Below are positions 34,642-47,658 of a DNA stretch of 64,000 nucleotides, piece by piece. Origin of the DNA: Auricularia sp. M13 (lineage: Eukaryota; Basidiomycota; Agaricomycetes; Auriculariales; Auriculariaceae); assembly GCA_037042915.1 (NCBI GenBank), contig CM073198.1, forward strand, positions 1-64,000. Direction: 5' to 3'. Positions within the stretch are counted from its first letter, which is position 1. Each line of letters begins with the position of its first letter. A program made the position numbers and the translations under genes. Under the pieces are notes generated by a model. The model was not told where the DNA came from. It saw only the letters and a list, made by a program, of their open reading frames with translations, and did not search any database.

Positions 34642-36140
34642 ATGAATCGCATGCATCTGGTCGCGAGGAACATCGCATGCCAACGCCGCCGGACCCGCTT
34701 CGACCGTCGTTGCCAACAACGTATCGCACAGCGTATGAGCTGGTGAGTTTTTGCTCGAGATTCTCAGCCCGCTCTTCGTCGCTGACGCACACGGCTGTCC
34801 GCGCAGCGAATCGCATGCATCTGATCGCGAGGAAAATCACGCGCCGACGCCGGCGGGCTCGCTTTCATCGTCGTCGCAGACGACGCTCCAGTGTGTGTGC
34901 AGGTGAGTTTCTGTTCAGAATGCTCAGTCCTCTTCCTCGTCACTGACGCGCAACGCTGTCCGCGCAGTGAATCGCTTGAATCTGCTCGCGCGGAATGTCA
35001 CTCGCACAGCAGGCACGCTCTGTTAGAACGCTGCCATCGCGCGCGGCGTGAGTTGGTGAGTCCCCTCTTGCAATGTTCATCTCTTCACGTTGCTGACGCG
35101 CAAGCTTTTCCGTGCAGGGAATCGCTCGAATCTGCTCGCGAGGCACTGCATGCACCGACGCCTGAAGCAGACCCGCTGCCGTCATCGCGCGCGGCGGACG
35201 AGTCGGTGAGTCCTCGTTTTGCACCTCTCATCACCAGCAGCTGACGCGCCCGTTGTTCCGCGTAAAATATGGCTTGAATCTGGTCGCGAGGAACATCGCG
35301 CGCCGAGTCTCACCTAGCCCGTGCTCTCATCGCGCGCGCCGGGCCGTTATCATCGCGCGCGGCGTGATTTGGTGAGTCTCTGCACTTCGCAGTTCTCTCT
35401 CAGCGTCTGACGCGCAGGCCATTCCGCGCAGGGATTCGCTTGAATCTGCTCGCGGGGAACATCACGCGCCGGCGCCATGTCGAGAACACACTGGTGAGTT
35501 TCGTTCAGGTTTCATTCGTTGAGTCTGTCGCTGAAAACGCCGCCCGCAGATACAGGCGTCGCGCCCTCCATTCTCGACGACGCTCCCGGCGACGAGCTAA
35601 TCAGTTTTGTGTCGCCGCGCTGATGACATATGTGCTTTGCAGCGCGCGCCAACGCGTCTCCAGCGCATTTCAACACCGTCACCGAGCTCGCCGACATCGC
35701 GCACGCCGCGAACGCGCATCCCGTCGCTCCGCCCGCCGCGCGAGGTCTCCCCAACGCTGTTCCGCGCGTCGCCCGTCTGCGGCATCCCCGCATGGCGAAT
35801 CTCTGCTCGCCGCCGCTGCGCTTTCCGGTGCACGGTCTCCCCGCGTCGGCTCGCGGCCATCCGTTCATCTTTCTCCCTCCCTCTCACCCCACTCCCATCT
35901 TCGTTCGCCATCCGAGTCCTTCGATGCGTGTGCCATTGACCTCGCGCCGACCCTCAGCATTCTCATTCCGCCCGCGGCTGAGCTCCCCTTCGCGGCGCCC
36001 GTTCTCACGATTTTCCCGACAGCTCGATCATTGTACATTACCGCCGTGCAAAGAATATACAGTTCTTGTTGCCAAATTCGTTTGAACCGCTGAGCATCCT
36101 GAGAATGCGCAGTCTGTATGCGCATATGTTTGAACTGTGA
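34642..36140 (+). pseudogene. Repeat-exon gene D, group B copy (unit 4)
   Basis: Same lost R7 acceptor as unit 3. R4 here keeps the longer GT run. One A is missing near 36007 (CTCACGATT for CTCAACGATT), which changes the last frame. R2 lacks two bases near 34508 (GCGCGCGACGG). Confidence 0.35.
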
Positions 36141-36778
36141 GATGAAGCGAGGAAGCGGTGATGGGCGTTTAACACATGGGGAAATGCGTGTGCGCACTCT
36201 CACGCATCCGCTGCATGATCTCTGAGTCGGCCAGAATGTGTGTGTTGACGCTGAGAGCGCATGGCAGCAGCACATCGAGTTTCTCGACGGTCAGTATGCA
36301 TCAGCGGCGAAAATAACGTGCTGAGTCAAGCTTCGATGTGAAGCGAGGAAGTGTGATCGGACGGATGAGACTGTACCCAAGTTTCCAGTCCTTTGTGGTG
36401 TTTGCCAGTGAGAGGACACCATCCTCGGCCAGAGAAAGCATTTTCGCGTTTTCGAAGGCTGGGATACAGCGTCCAAGCAAGTCATCAGGAGAATACAATG
36501 CAAGGAAATCAATGAGCGCCTCGGAGAAGTCGGGAAGTACTGATGCGAGTCAGAATATCCGAGGAGGGCAGTGTGCCGGGCTGAGAGTCGTGAGGCAGAG
36601 GCCCAAAGCAAAAAGACCATATGAGCAGTATCTGAGCGCTGAATACCAGTCGTTAAGCTACGCAGGACACAGGCAGAGTGTGTATTTCAGCGGGAACGGG
36701 GACGGCGGCGCGGACGGCCGGAGTGGGCTGACACGCAGATAGCCGGAGTGCTGACGCACCGCCAAGCCCGGCGCAGGG

Positions 36779-36932
36779 TATAAAAGAGGCGGGGAGCGAG
36801 AGAGCAGTCTACCCAAGTCTCCCTCCTGTCGTGTCGCTGTCACTTTGCCCCTCGGTGGCGTCGTCGACGATCCCTCCGTCATCGTGCTATTTTTGTACAT
36901 AGTTGTTCTGCCTGGCCTTCGGGCGGGCAGAA
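36779..36932 (+). promoter_or_regulatory. Module T, copy 4
   Basis: TATAAAA at 36779-36785 plus hairpin. It lies 273 bp before the ATG of the only unbroken PEX3 copy. Confidence 0.55.
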
Positions 36933-37051
36933 CCTCTGCCAATTTAATTCAACCCCTAAGGTCATTATGATACCTATCAGAAAATGCTGAACGTCCATTT
37001 TCTGGCAACTTGCAAACAACGTGCAACATCACGTGAATTCCTCCTCTTCCC

Positions 37052-38753
37052 ATGTTCCCGTCAGTACGCAAATGCGTGTACGCTCGTCGGCGCGGGCTCG
37101 CGCTCACCGCTGGCGTTCTTGGCTCGGCATACCTGCTTGGCCGATATGTGGTCGCCAGGCTTGAAGAAATCCGCGATAAAGTGCTCCAGGACCGTGCGGC
37201 GCGTGACAAGTGCGGCGCTCAGCTCTAATTTATTCATTATAATTGCTAATAATTTAATGAATACTAGTCTTCGACGCCGGTTCGCAAAGAACCAGGAGGA
37301 CGTCGCGTTCAGCGTGCTCGCGCTGCTGCAGCCGCTGGGCGCCGCGATTCTGGACGCCATGGACGTCGAGCGGCTCACGGCCGACCTGCGCGCGCTGTCC
37401 GCGAGGCCGACGCCAGCCCCGGTCGACGACGATGCGCGGTCGACGGCGACGGACGATTCGGGCTCGGGTTCCAGGCTGGCAGAGAGCGCGAGCAGCTGGG
37501 TCGACCAGTTCTCGCAGTCGCAGCTGCAATCGACGGCCTCGCTCGAAATCCCGCAGCCTGGAACAAGCGCCGGCGCGCACGAGGATTCGCCGCGCAGCAC
37601 GGACGCCAGCGCGAGCATGGCGAGCTCCATGCTGAGCGACACGACGTCCGAGGCCAGCGCCAGCTCCGGCGCAACGTCCAAGTCCAAGGCCGAGCTCTGG
37701 CGCGAGGTCAAGCTGCTCGCCTTCACGCGCACGCTCACCGTCGCCTACGCCGGCACGCTGCTCGCCCTTCTCGCCCACACCCAGCTGTCCATCCTCGGCC
37801 GCCACAAGTACCTCGCCTCCGTGCGCGCGCTCGCACGCGAGAGCTCGCAGCGCGACGCGGCGCTGTTTGATGCTGCTGCGCTGTTCTCGGACTTTGCGCT
37901 ACCCGGCCAGAGGGAGGACCGCGAGGACGACGGCGAGGATGAGGAGGAGGAGGTCACGGATGAGTTGGAGCGCACGTATTTGACGCTGAGTTGGTGGCTG
38001 CTCAATGAGGGCTGGCGCGAAGTTGCTAGCCGCGTGCAACGCGCGGTCGAGGACGTCTTTGAGCCGTGCGTGCGTTTCCCCATTGTAGTCTTTGCTGAGA
38101 TTCTTGCAGAGTTTCGCTGAAAACGCAACTCTCGATCGACGACCTGTCGCAGCTCATCCAGTCCGTCCGCGCGCGCATCCACATATCCGACAAGTACGCC
38201 GTTCCCCGCTCATCCCACAATTCCCCGCACTCATAATGCACCGCAGCTTCCTCCCCGCCCTCCTCCCCCCAACCCCCGCCCAGCTCGCCCGCGTCCTCCC
38301 ACCAAGCACAACCGCGCCCTCGCCGCTCCTCGCGACGCTCCTGGACGAGACCCGCTCCCGTCTGCGCGGGCCCGACTTCGCGCTCGTCCTGCGCGCGGCG
38401 CTCGCGCGCGCCGACGCCGTGCTGCTCGCCGCGCTCGAGGACGACCTCTTCAAGCCCGACCCGCTGCCGCAGGACGCGGATTTGGAGCTGGCCGCGAGCT
38501 TTGGCCCGCGTATCCGCGAGATACCCACTAAGCGCGTGAGGCTGGCCGCGCTGTTGCCGGGTGTGGCGCGCTGGGCGCATGCCGCTGTGCAGGGCTATCC
38601 AAATGAGTTGGTGGATGTGAGTGCCTTCCCTTTTCCCGAGTGAGATGTGCGGCGAATGCTGATGCGTGCCGGATGCAGGGCGTCGCGCGGTTACACGAGG
38701 TCGAGGTGTTTGGCGTGATCGTGTACTCTGCATTCGATGAGGCGACCGATTGA
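37052..38753 (+). CDS. PEX3: Peroxin-3, copy 5 (intact)
   Basis: Pex3 anchors in the peroxisomal membrane, docks Pex19 and is needed for insertion of peroxisomal membrane proteins. Exons 37052-37209, 37268-38065, 38110-38193, 38247-38616, 38679-38753 give 494 residues without interruption. Visible: a short basic N-terminus, a membrane segment at about residues 17-38 (GLALTAGVLGSAYLLGRYVV), the family motif LRRRFAKNQEDVAFSVL (54-70), an extra Ser-rich linker (about 97-192), KAELWREVKLLAFTRTL (193-209), an acidic patch near 268-285, YLTLSWWLLNEGW, and the VSLKTQLSIDDL block after intron 2. The 44-62 nt introns include a classic TTGCTAATAA branch region. It is somewhat longer than usual because of the linker. 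The start is the first ATG before the membrane anchor. Confidence 0.96.
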
Positions 38754-38930
38754 TTGGCAGACGCGACGTGCGGCACTTGCAATTCCCGCGGACACGAACG
38801 AGGGAGCCCGTTGCGCAAGATCGTTTCGACTTTTTTTTTAAGACCTTTCAATGCACGAGTTCAGCGGGTCCAAGAGAGGATGATGTAGGTGGAAATCTTA
38901 TCGCCATGTGCGTTGCTCACTCTCGAACAG

Positions 38931-40558
38931 AATATCAACGGCGCGACAGGCAATGTCGCGCTGTCGCACACGCCGCCAACTCGCGATCGGAAACAGCACG
39001 CCGCTCGCGACCAAGCTGGTTGCCATCGAGGATCGCGACAGCCATGGCAGTGTCGCCGTACGCTGTCAGTTCCGGATTTCGACGCATTCCTCGATGCCAA
39101 CACATTCCACGATCGGCTTGACGCCCAGTATGTACAACTTCGCGACAGCGGCAAAGAGACCCACTCACCCGATCTGCAGCGTGCGTCTCTCTTGGCGTGC
39201 GGCAGCTGTTTGGCGCGCTCGTGGTCGCCAACTAGAAAATCTGCTCGAACGGCAGAATGCTGTCATGGTGAGCACGCAGAGTCACGGCGACAGAATGATG
39301 TACTCACTTCATGTTCTTCGCAGTTCGTGCGTTCGGACAATGCCCGAGTTCGCTGCGGGATTGCGCGCGCTCGACTTCACCCTATGGAGCGGATGGACAA
39401 CATACGCGAAGTAGACGATCGCGCGCGCGCCAAGCGCTGCAAAGAACGTGAGTTATTCATTCCAACGAATTGCGTCCTAAGAAATTACTCACGATTCATC
39501 AACAGTCTCCGCGTCCGTCAGGCGGTATGGGCGGATTCCGATCTGGCACAACGTTACGAACGGTAATACGAGACGCAAGAGCTGCGCACGCCGACTCGGA
39601 CGACGGCGCCTTCTGCTATGCGCGCGATAACGGCCACCGCCCGTGGCGAAGGATGCGGCGACAGGGTTCGTGCAACGAGTCAGCCTTAGGAACGGTAATA
39701 CGGACGACAACACGCACTTGGACGCCGACTCGGACAACGGCGCGCCTCCTGCTGCGCGCCGTGGAGGACGTAGCTCGCTAGCCCTTCAGCCCGTCGACCC
39801 CATCGCCCTCAACGCTTTCCAGGACGCCAACGGACTGGAGCCAATGTGAGTGATGGAACGAACTGCGCGCTCGAAAAACACTCACGGTGTTTTGCAGCAT
39901 TTCTTCCCCATCTTACAGTCGATCGGCGTGAGCGGCGCCATTCCGCGGCGTTGATACACGCAGCGGTGCGTTCGGGGCTAGGGTGAAATGTGAGCGTTCG
40001 GTCAGACAAGCACGCGGAGCAAAAGACTGACCTCGATTGGCAGGATTTGCAGTCTTCCGAGCCAGACATGTGCGCGCGCCATCCAATCGCGCAGGCTGGA
40101 TGCAAAAAACGCGAGCGTTCGATCGAGGTCAGTAAATGTACCAGAAGCGCGGGCGTGCGTTACTCACCGGTTCCGTCAGAGTTTCTGCCTATCGAACGTT
40201 GCCAATGCGCCCACGAGCCTCGGGGCATACAGGACGGCGTCGGGGCGAGCTGCACGATGCGCGGGCGGATGCGCGTTCGCCAGGAGGCTGAAACGAGCGT
40301 GAGTAGTCGCCCGATCGAACTGCGCCATGTAACGCTCACATTATTGGCAGCATTTCATTTTCCACGGCGCTGTCCAGCGGTGTACGGGCGACGAATGCGT
40401 CCGATCGGTCCTGCTCGCAGATCAGGATGCGGTCGTGGAACGCGGGGGACGGGGTACTCACGGGCGGCTACGAGCTGGCAGAATGGACTGTAATCGTAGT
40501 ATCAGCGTCGTTAACGCGACGCGCAGCGAAGGCGATGTACATACGCACCGCGAAATAG
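38931..40558 (+). CDS. Unknown gene E (unit 5)
   Basis: Open through the same ten-exon model. The first included exon differs from unit 3 by clustered substitutions without any length change (NINGATGNVALSH instead of NIKAVPGDFALSH), which fits either coding constraint or conversion from another version. Confidence 0.55.
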
Positions 40559-40845
40559 ACGTCCGTTTTGCTGCCAACGACGAGCGTGATCATTTGAGCA
40601 TCGCCGCTGACGAGCACAACCGCTGACGAGCAACACAAGCACGAGCAGCACATGCTCGAGCATTGCGTGCAACGGCGAGCACATGCGCAGGCGCATAGAT
40701 ATCGGTCGCGCGGCACACAGCGAGCGAGGCGGGAGGGAAGAGAGGTCGAGGAAGAGGAAGAAGGGGCGGACACTGGTGGATGACCCAGATCCTGAACGCC
40801 TTTTATACCCCTGCACCCCTGCAGCGCGGCGGCCGTCTCGCAATA

Positions 40846-41319
40846 ATGCACAGCCCAGGCTTACGGAGCCCAGACGTACGAAGTGAGTTTGGCGAGAGAA
40901 GGGGGTGGAAGGAACGGCGCGGCTGTTGGATTCAGATCGGCCTTCGCCTCCTCACCCCGCCGCCGCGCAACGAATTTCTCGTCCGCGCGAGCACCTCACC
41001 CCTCCCTCTTTCAAATAGGCGCCCGTGGTGGTTGAGCGACCAACCCTCAGCCATTAGGCGCCCGTCAGAGGGGGGTGTGGGCCCGCAAAATGGGAGACAC
41101 CTGGAGGTCCCAGGACCTCTCTGCACGGCCTCCCGGCGCACAAACGCACGCGATGCGCTTCCATCAGGCGTGATTGATGTACTTAAAACGCCTGATGAGC
41201 GAAAGAATTGGGGGGAACCGCAGAATCGTTCGGTTTCTGCGCGTACTCGCCACCGCCGACTCGCTTCCACCGCCCCAGGACTCGTTTCAATTCGATCGAC
41301 TGAGTCATTGCTGCGTTAG
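40846..41319 (+). CDS. Small ORF F (unit 5)
   Basis: Unbroken 158-codon frame identical in layout to 23394. Confidence 0.25.
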   Translation: MHSPGLRSPDVRSEFGERRGWKERRGCWIQIGLRLLTPPPRNEFLVRASTSPLPLSNRRPWWLSDQPSAIRRPSEGGVGPQNGRHLEVPGPLCTASRRTNARDALPSGVIDVLKTPDERKNWGEPQNRSVSARTRHRRLASTAPGLVSIRSTESLLR

Positions 41320-43373
41320 ATACGCCGCTAGAGATGTCTTGGCCAATGCACGAGGCCGGCGCAGGTCGGGATCGTTCTCATGCGAGATGTTTCTCCTCGC
41401 GTTCCGCCGATTCAACATGATTCAGAGCCTTCGCTTCGACTATCCCAGCCCGTGCACGTCACGTCATGTTCCAAGACAGCATTACGGCGCTCATTGGCTG
41501 TGACGTCGTGCATGCGCATGATGTACCGTTCAGGGAACTCGCTCGTCCGATCGTAATGTCTGCTCGATTCTGACTGCCCGCTGTATTTCGGAATCGCGGT
41601 GTATGCTACGCTGGATACCCCGCTGAGATTAGCAGTATGATCACCTTAAAAGAGTCTTTCTGAGAGTTTCACGCGTACATAAGCCGATTGGCCCATTTTG
41701 CATGCAGATCTAGTGCGTGGCAAAGTGCGCTTTGCGTACTTTCGCACTCTCTAATGCCAAAGAACCGTTTGCTCGATATACACGTATACGCCAATAGTAT
41801 CAATGGGCTATAGTGCCTGCGATGTAGCACATATCTCACTTTCGTTGCGGATGTATGTACGCGGTGCTCGCGGAAGGTGCGCAAAGCGCACCTTCTGGCA
41901 GTTCCTCACATACTGTACCTTCCACTACATTCTTTGATCCCGCGATAATTCTGGCACGTAGTTGCGTTTCTGGGGTTGCGTTTCTGGGATTAATCACAGT
42001 GATATATAAGATTTGAGGATCTGTGAAACTCTGAATCTTTCCTGATATCGTCGACCTGATGTCCGGCTCGCATCCAAGTAGGATTCTGCGGTTCACTGAT
42101 GCACCCGCGAGCGCATGAAGCGCGTCAGCTGAGATCCTATTAAAGGTCTCATTCCTCGTGCGCAATTGCACGTCTGGCAGTCTGGAACGCTGTTCAGACG
42201 TACATGCTTCGCTGAGGGTTCGACTGTCGAGCTCGGAGTCGAGGATTCAGCCCCATCTTCGCTCTCCCAGGCTCTCCAAATGCGCTCTCGTCGACCCCAG
42301 GCCTTACAACCCGTTCCCACGAGCTCTTCATGTTGATTTTTTTTGCAAACACTCAGGAGACAGCTTTGCAGCAAACCTGGCTGGCTTGCATTGCATTCAA
42401 GGGCGGATCGACGAGCGCAAGCGCCCGTCTGAGCCGAATTTGCTATGCTGCGGCCGTTCCTGCAGCTGTGCTGTAAGTTATGCTTATCGCGCAGGGCCCG
42501 CATAACACTCAGTTGCGTAATTCTATGCTTGGAGTCGGAGCGCGAAGCGGCGACTCGTGAACAGCCGGGATCACGAGGATCTGCAGAAGCGCGCTGGGAG
42601 CGGAACTCCGGCGAGGCGCGGATTGGACCGAAAAACTCTTGAACCCCGACGGTCATGGTTCCACATCGCGCACAGCAGCATTTGCTGCTCATTTATACAG
42701 CCCACCCAGCGGGCCTCTCTTGTTCTCGATCACCCATTCCCCCCGCTGTCGCCATGCTGCAACCGCGTCCGTTGTTGACACTGGCGTTGCGCGTCTCGAC
42801 GACGGCACTCTTTCCCTGCCCGCCGCTCTTGCTTTCCGTGGCCTGAGTAGGTTCGCATTCGCTGTTTTGCTGTTCCCGGGCCATTGCTGACGGCCAATCC
42901 CGCTCAACAGTACTCGGCCGCGGTTACTCTGAAGGCGTCCAGATATTGCCGGCGTCGACGCTGTCATTGTGCGCCCGTGAGTCCAATTTTCTCTTCTCAG
43001 TCTCTTCATCCGGCTCACGCATGATGCTCCTGCGCTCAGAATTGCATGCATCTGATCGCGAGGAATATCGCGCGGCGTTGCCAGCGCGCTCGCGTGCGTG
43101 ACGACGCACCTCTGGAACGCCATAGTCGTGCTAGGCACTGAGCTGGTGAGTCCCTGTTCTAATCTCTCCGGCCTCTTACGTCGTTGACGACCTTTCCACT
43201 CAGGAATCGCATGCATCTGATCGCGAGGAACATCGCGCGCCGACGGCGGCGAGCCCGCTTCCATCGTCGTCTGCGACGACGCGCCGTCATTGTGCTCGGC
43301 GTATGAGTTGGTGTGTGCATGCTCACAGTTCTCAGTTTTCCGCACATTGCTGACGCGCATGTCTTTTCGCAGA

Positions 43374-44873
43374 ATGAATCGCATGCATCTGGTCGCGAGG
43401 AACATCGCATGCCAACGCCGCCGGACCCGCTTCGACCGTCGTTGCCAACAACGTATCGCACAGCGTATGAGCTGGTGAGTTTTTGCTCGAGATTCTCAGC
43501 CCGCTCTTCGTCGCTGACGCACACGGCTGTCCGCGCAGCGAATCGCATGCATCTGATCGCGAGGAAAATCACGCGCCGACGCCGGCGGGCTCGCTTTCAT
43601 CGTCGTCGCAGACGACGCTCCAGTGTGTGTGCAGGTGAGTTTCTGTTCAGAATGCTCAGTCCTCTTCCTCGTCACTGACGCGCAACGCTGTCCGCGCAGT
43701 GAATCGCTTGAATCTGCTCGCGCGGAATGTCACTCGCACAGCAGGCACGCTCTGTTAGAACGCTGCCATCGCGCGCGGCGTGAGTTGGTGAGTCCCCTCT
43801 TGCAATGTTCATCTCTTCACGTTGCTGACGCGCAAGCTTTTCCGTGCAGGGAATCGCTCGAATCTGCTCGCGAGGCACTGCATGCACCGACGCCTGAAGC
43901 AGACCCGCTGCCGTCATCGCGCGCGGCGGACGAGTCGGTGAGTCCTCGTTTTGCACCTCTCATCACCAGCAGCTGACGCGCCCGTTGTTCCGCGTAAAAT
44001 ATGGCTTGAATCTGGTCGCGAGGAACATCGCGCGCCGAGTCTCACCTAGCCCGTGCTCTCATCGCGCGCGCCGGGCCGTTATCATCGCGCGCGGCGTGAT
44101 TTGGTGAGTCTCTGCACTTCGCAGTTCTCTCTCAGCGTCTGACGCGCAGGCCATTCCGCGCAGGGATTCGCTTGAATCTGCTCGCGGGGAACATCACGCG
44201 CCGGCGCCATGTCGAGAACACACTGGTGAGTTTCGTTCAGGTTTCATTCGTTGAGTCTGTCGCTGAAAACGCCGCCCGCAGATACAGGCGTCGCGCCCTC
44301 CATTCTCGACGACGCTCCCGGCGACGAGCTAATCAGTTTTGTGTCGCCGCGCTGATGACATATGTGCTTTGCAGCGCGCGCCAACGCGTCTCCAGCGCAT
44401 TTCAACACCGTCACCGAGCTCGCCGACATCGCGCACGCCGCGAACGCGCATCCCGTCGCTCCGCCCGCCGCGCGAGGTCTCCCCAACGCTGTTCCGCGCG
44501 TCGCCCGTCTGCGGCATCCCCGCATGGCGAATCTCTGCTCGCCGCCGCTGCGCTTTCCGGTGCACGGTCTCCCCGCGTCGGCTCGCGGCCATCCGTTCAT
44601 CTTTCTCCCTCCCTCTCACCCCACTCCCATCTTCGTTCGCCATCCGAGTCCTTCGATGCGTGTGCCATTGACCTCGCGCCGACCCTCAGCATTCTCATTC
44701 CGCCCGCGGCTGAGCTCCCCTTCGCGGCGCCCGTTCTCAACGATTTTCCCGACAGCTCGATCATTGTACATTACCGCCGTGCAAAGAATATACAGTTCTT
44801 GTTGCCAAATTCGTTTGAACCGCTGAGCATCCTGAGAATGCGCAGTCTGTATGCGCATATGTTTGAACTGTGA
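43374..44873 (+). pseudogene. Repeat-exon gene D, group B copy (unit 5)
   Basis: R7 acceptor lost as in units 3-4, R4 frame kept, 233-codon 3' frame 44172-44873 intact. Confidence 0.35.
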
Positions 44874-45511
44874 GATGAAGCGAGGAAGCGGTGATGGGCG
44901 TTTAACACATGGGGAAATGCGTGTGCGCACTCTCACGCATCCGCTGCATGATCTCTGAGTCGGCCAGAATGTGTGTGTTGACGCTGAGAGCGCATGGCAG
45001 CAGCACATCGAGTTTCTCGACGGTCAGTATGCATCAGCGGCGAAAATAACGTGCTGAGTCAAGCTTCGATGTGAAGCGAGGAAGTGTGATCGGACGGATG
45101 AGACTGTACCCAAGTTTCCAGTCCTTTGTGGTGTTTGCCAGTGAGAGGACACCATCCTCGGCCAGAGAAAGCATTTTCGCGTTTTCGAAGGCTGGGATAC
45201 AGCGTCCAAGCAAGTCATCAGGAGAATACAATGCAAGGAAATCAATGAGCGCCTCGGAGAAGTCGGGAAGTACTGATGCGAGTCAGAATATCCGAGGAGG
45301 GCAGTGTGCCGGGCTGAGAGTCGTGAGGCAGAGGCCCAAAGCAAAAAGACCATATGAGCAGTATCTGAGCGCTGAATACCAGTCGTTAAGCTACGCAGGA
45401 CACAGGCAGAGTGTGTATTTCAGCGGGAACGGGGACGGCGGCGCGGACGGCCGGAGTGGGCTGACACGCAGATAGCCGGAGTGCTGACGCACCGCCAAGC
45501 CCGGCGCAGGG

Positions 45512-45665
45512 TATAAAAGAGGCGGGGAGCGAGAGAGCAGTCTACCCAAGTCTCCCTCCTGTCGTGTCGCTGTCACTTTGCCCCTCGGTGGCGTCGTCGA
45601 CGATCCCTCCGTCATCGTGCTATTTTTGTACATAGTTGTTCTGCCTGGCCTTCGGGCGGGCAGAA
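45512..45665 (+). promoter_or_regulatory. Module T, copy 5
   Basis: TATAAAA at 45512-45518 plus hairpin; fused to PEX3 copy 6 at 45740. Confidence 0.55.
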
Positions 45666-45784
45666 CCTCTGCCAATTTAATTCAACCCCTAAGGTCATTA
45701 TGATACCTATCAGAAAATGCTGAACGTCCATTTTCTGGCAACTTGCAAACAACGTGCAACATCACGTGAATTCCTCCTCTTCCC

Positions 45785-47484
45785 ATGTTCCCGTCAGTAC
45801 GCAAATGCGTGTACGCTCGTCGGCGCGGGCTCGCGCTCACCGCTGGCGTTCTTGGCTCGGCATACCTGCTTGGCCGATATGTGGTCGCCAGGCTTGAAGA
45901 AATCCGCGATAAAGTGCTCCAGGACCGTGCGGCGCGTGACAAGTGCGGCGCTCAGCTCTAATTTATTCATTATAATTGCTAATAATTTAATGAATACTAG
46001 TCTTCGACGCCGGTTCGCAAAGAACCAGGAGGACGTCGCGTTCAGCGTGCTCGCGCTGCTGCAGCCGCTGGGCGCCGCGATTCTGGACGCCATGGACGTC
46101 GAGCGGCTCACGGCCGACCTGCGCGCGCTGTCCGCGAGGCCGACGCCAGCCCCGGTCGACGACGATGCGCGGTCGACGGCGACGGACGATTCGGGCTCGG
46201 GTTCCAGGCTGGCAGAGAGCGCGAGCAGCTGGGTCGACCAGTTCTCGCAGTCGCAGCTGCAATCGACGGCCTCGCTCGAAATCCCGCAGCCTGGAACAAG
46301 CGCCGGCGCGCACGAGGATTCGCCGCGCAGCACGGACGCCAGCGCGAGCATGGCGAGCTCCATGCTGAGCGACACGACGTCCGAGGCCAGCGCCAGCTCC
46401 GGCGCAACGTCCAAGTCCAAGGCCGAGCTCTGGCGCGAGGTCAAGCTGCTCGCCTTCACGCGCACGCTCACCGTCGCCTACGCCGGCACGCTGCTCGCCC
46501 TTCTCGCCCACACCCAGCTGTCCATCCTCGGCCGCCACAAGTACCTCGCCTCCGTGCGCGCGCTCGCACGCGAGAGCTCGCAGCGCGACGCGGCGCTGTT
46601 TGATGCTGCTGCGCTGTTCTCGGACTTTGCGCTACCCGGCCAGAGGGAGGACCGCGAGGACGACGGCGAGGATGAGGAGGAGGAGGTCACGGATGAGTTG
46701 GAGCGCACGTATTTGACGCTGAGTTGGTGGCTGCTCAATGAGGGCTGGCGCGAAGTTGCTAGCCGCGTGCAACGCGCGGTCGAGGACGTCTTTGAGCCGT
46801 GCGTGCGTTTCCCCATTGTAGTCTTTGCTGAGATTCTTGCAGAGTTTCGCTGAAAACGCAACTCTCGATCGACGACCTGTCGCAGCTCATCCAGTCCGTC
46901 CGCGCGCGCATCCACATATCCGACAAGTACGCCGTTCCCCGCTCATCCCACAATTCCCCGCACTCATAATGCACCGCAGCTTCCTCCCCGCCCTCCTCCC
47001 CCAACCCCGCCCAGCTCGCCCGCGTCCTCCCACCAAGCACAACCGCGCCCTCGCCGCTCCTCGCGACGCTCCTGGACGAGACCCGCTCCCGTCTGCGCGG
47101 GCCCGACTTCGCGCTCGTCCTGCGCGCGGCGCTCGCGCGCGCCGACGCCGTGCTGCTCGCCGCGCTCGAGGACGACCTCTTCAAGCCCGACCCGCTGCCG
47201 CAGGACGCGGATTTGGAGCTGGCCGCGAGCTTTGGCCCGCGTATCCGCGAGATACCCACTAAGCGCGTGAGGCTGGCCGCGCTGTTGCCGGGTGTGGCGC
47301 GCTGGGCGCATGCCGCTGTGCAGGGCTATCCAAATGAGTTGGTGGATGTGAGTGCCTTCCCTTTTCCCGAGTGAGATGTGCGGCGAATGCTGATGCGTGC
47401 CGGATGCAGGGCGTCGCGCGGTTACACGAGGTCGAGGTGTTTGGCGTGATCGTGTACTCTGCATTCGATGAGGCGACCGATTGA
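45785..47484 (+). pseudogene. PEX3: Peroxin-3, copy 6 (frame break in exon 4)
   Basis: Exons 45785-45942, 46001-46798, 46843-46926, 46980-47347, 47410-47484. It shares the distinctive intron 3, intron 4 and last exon (GVARLHEVEVFGVIVYSAF) of copy 5, but lacks one C in each of two adjacent C runs near 47000-47007, shifting the frame by two. Both are homopolymer differences from the intact copy. Confidence 0.93.
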
Positions 47485-47658
47485 TTGGCAGACGCGACGT
47501 GCGGCACTTGCAATTCCCGCGGACACGAACGAGGGAGCCCGTTGCGCAAGATCGTTTCGACTTTTTTAAGACCTTTCAATGCACGAGTTCAGCGGGTCCA
47601 AGAGAGGATGATGTAGGTGGAAATCTTATCGCCATGTGCGTTGCTCACTCTCGAACAG

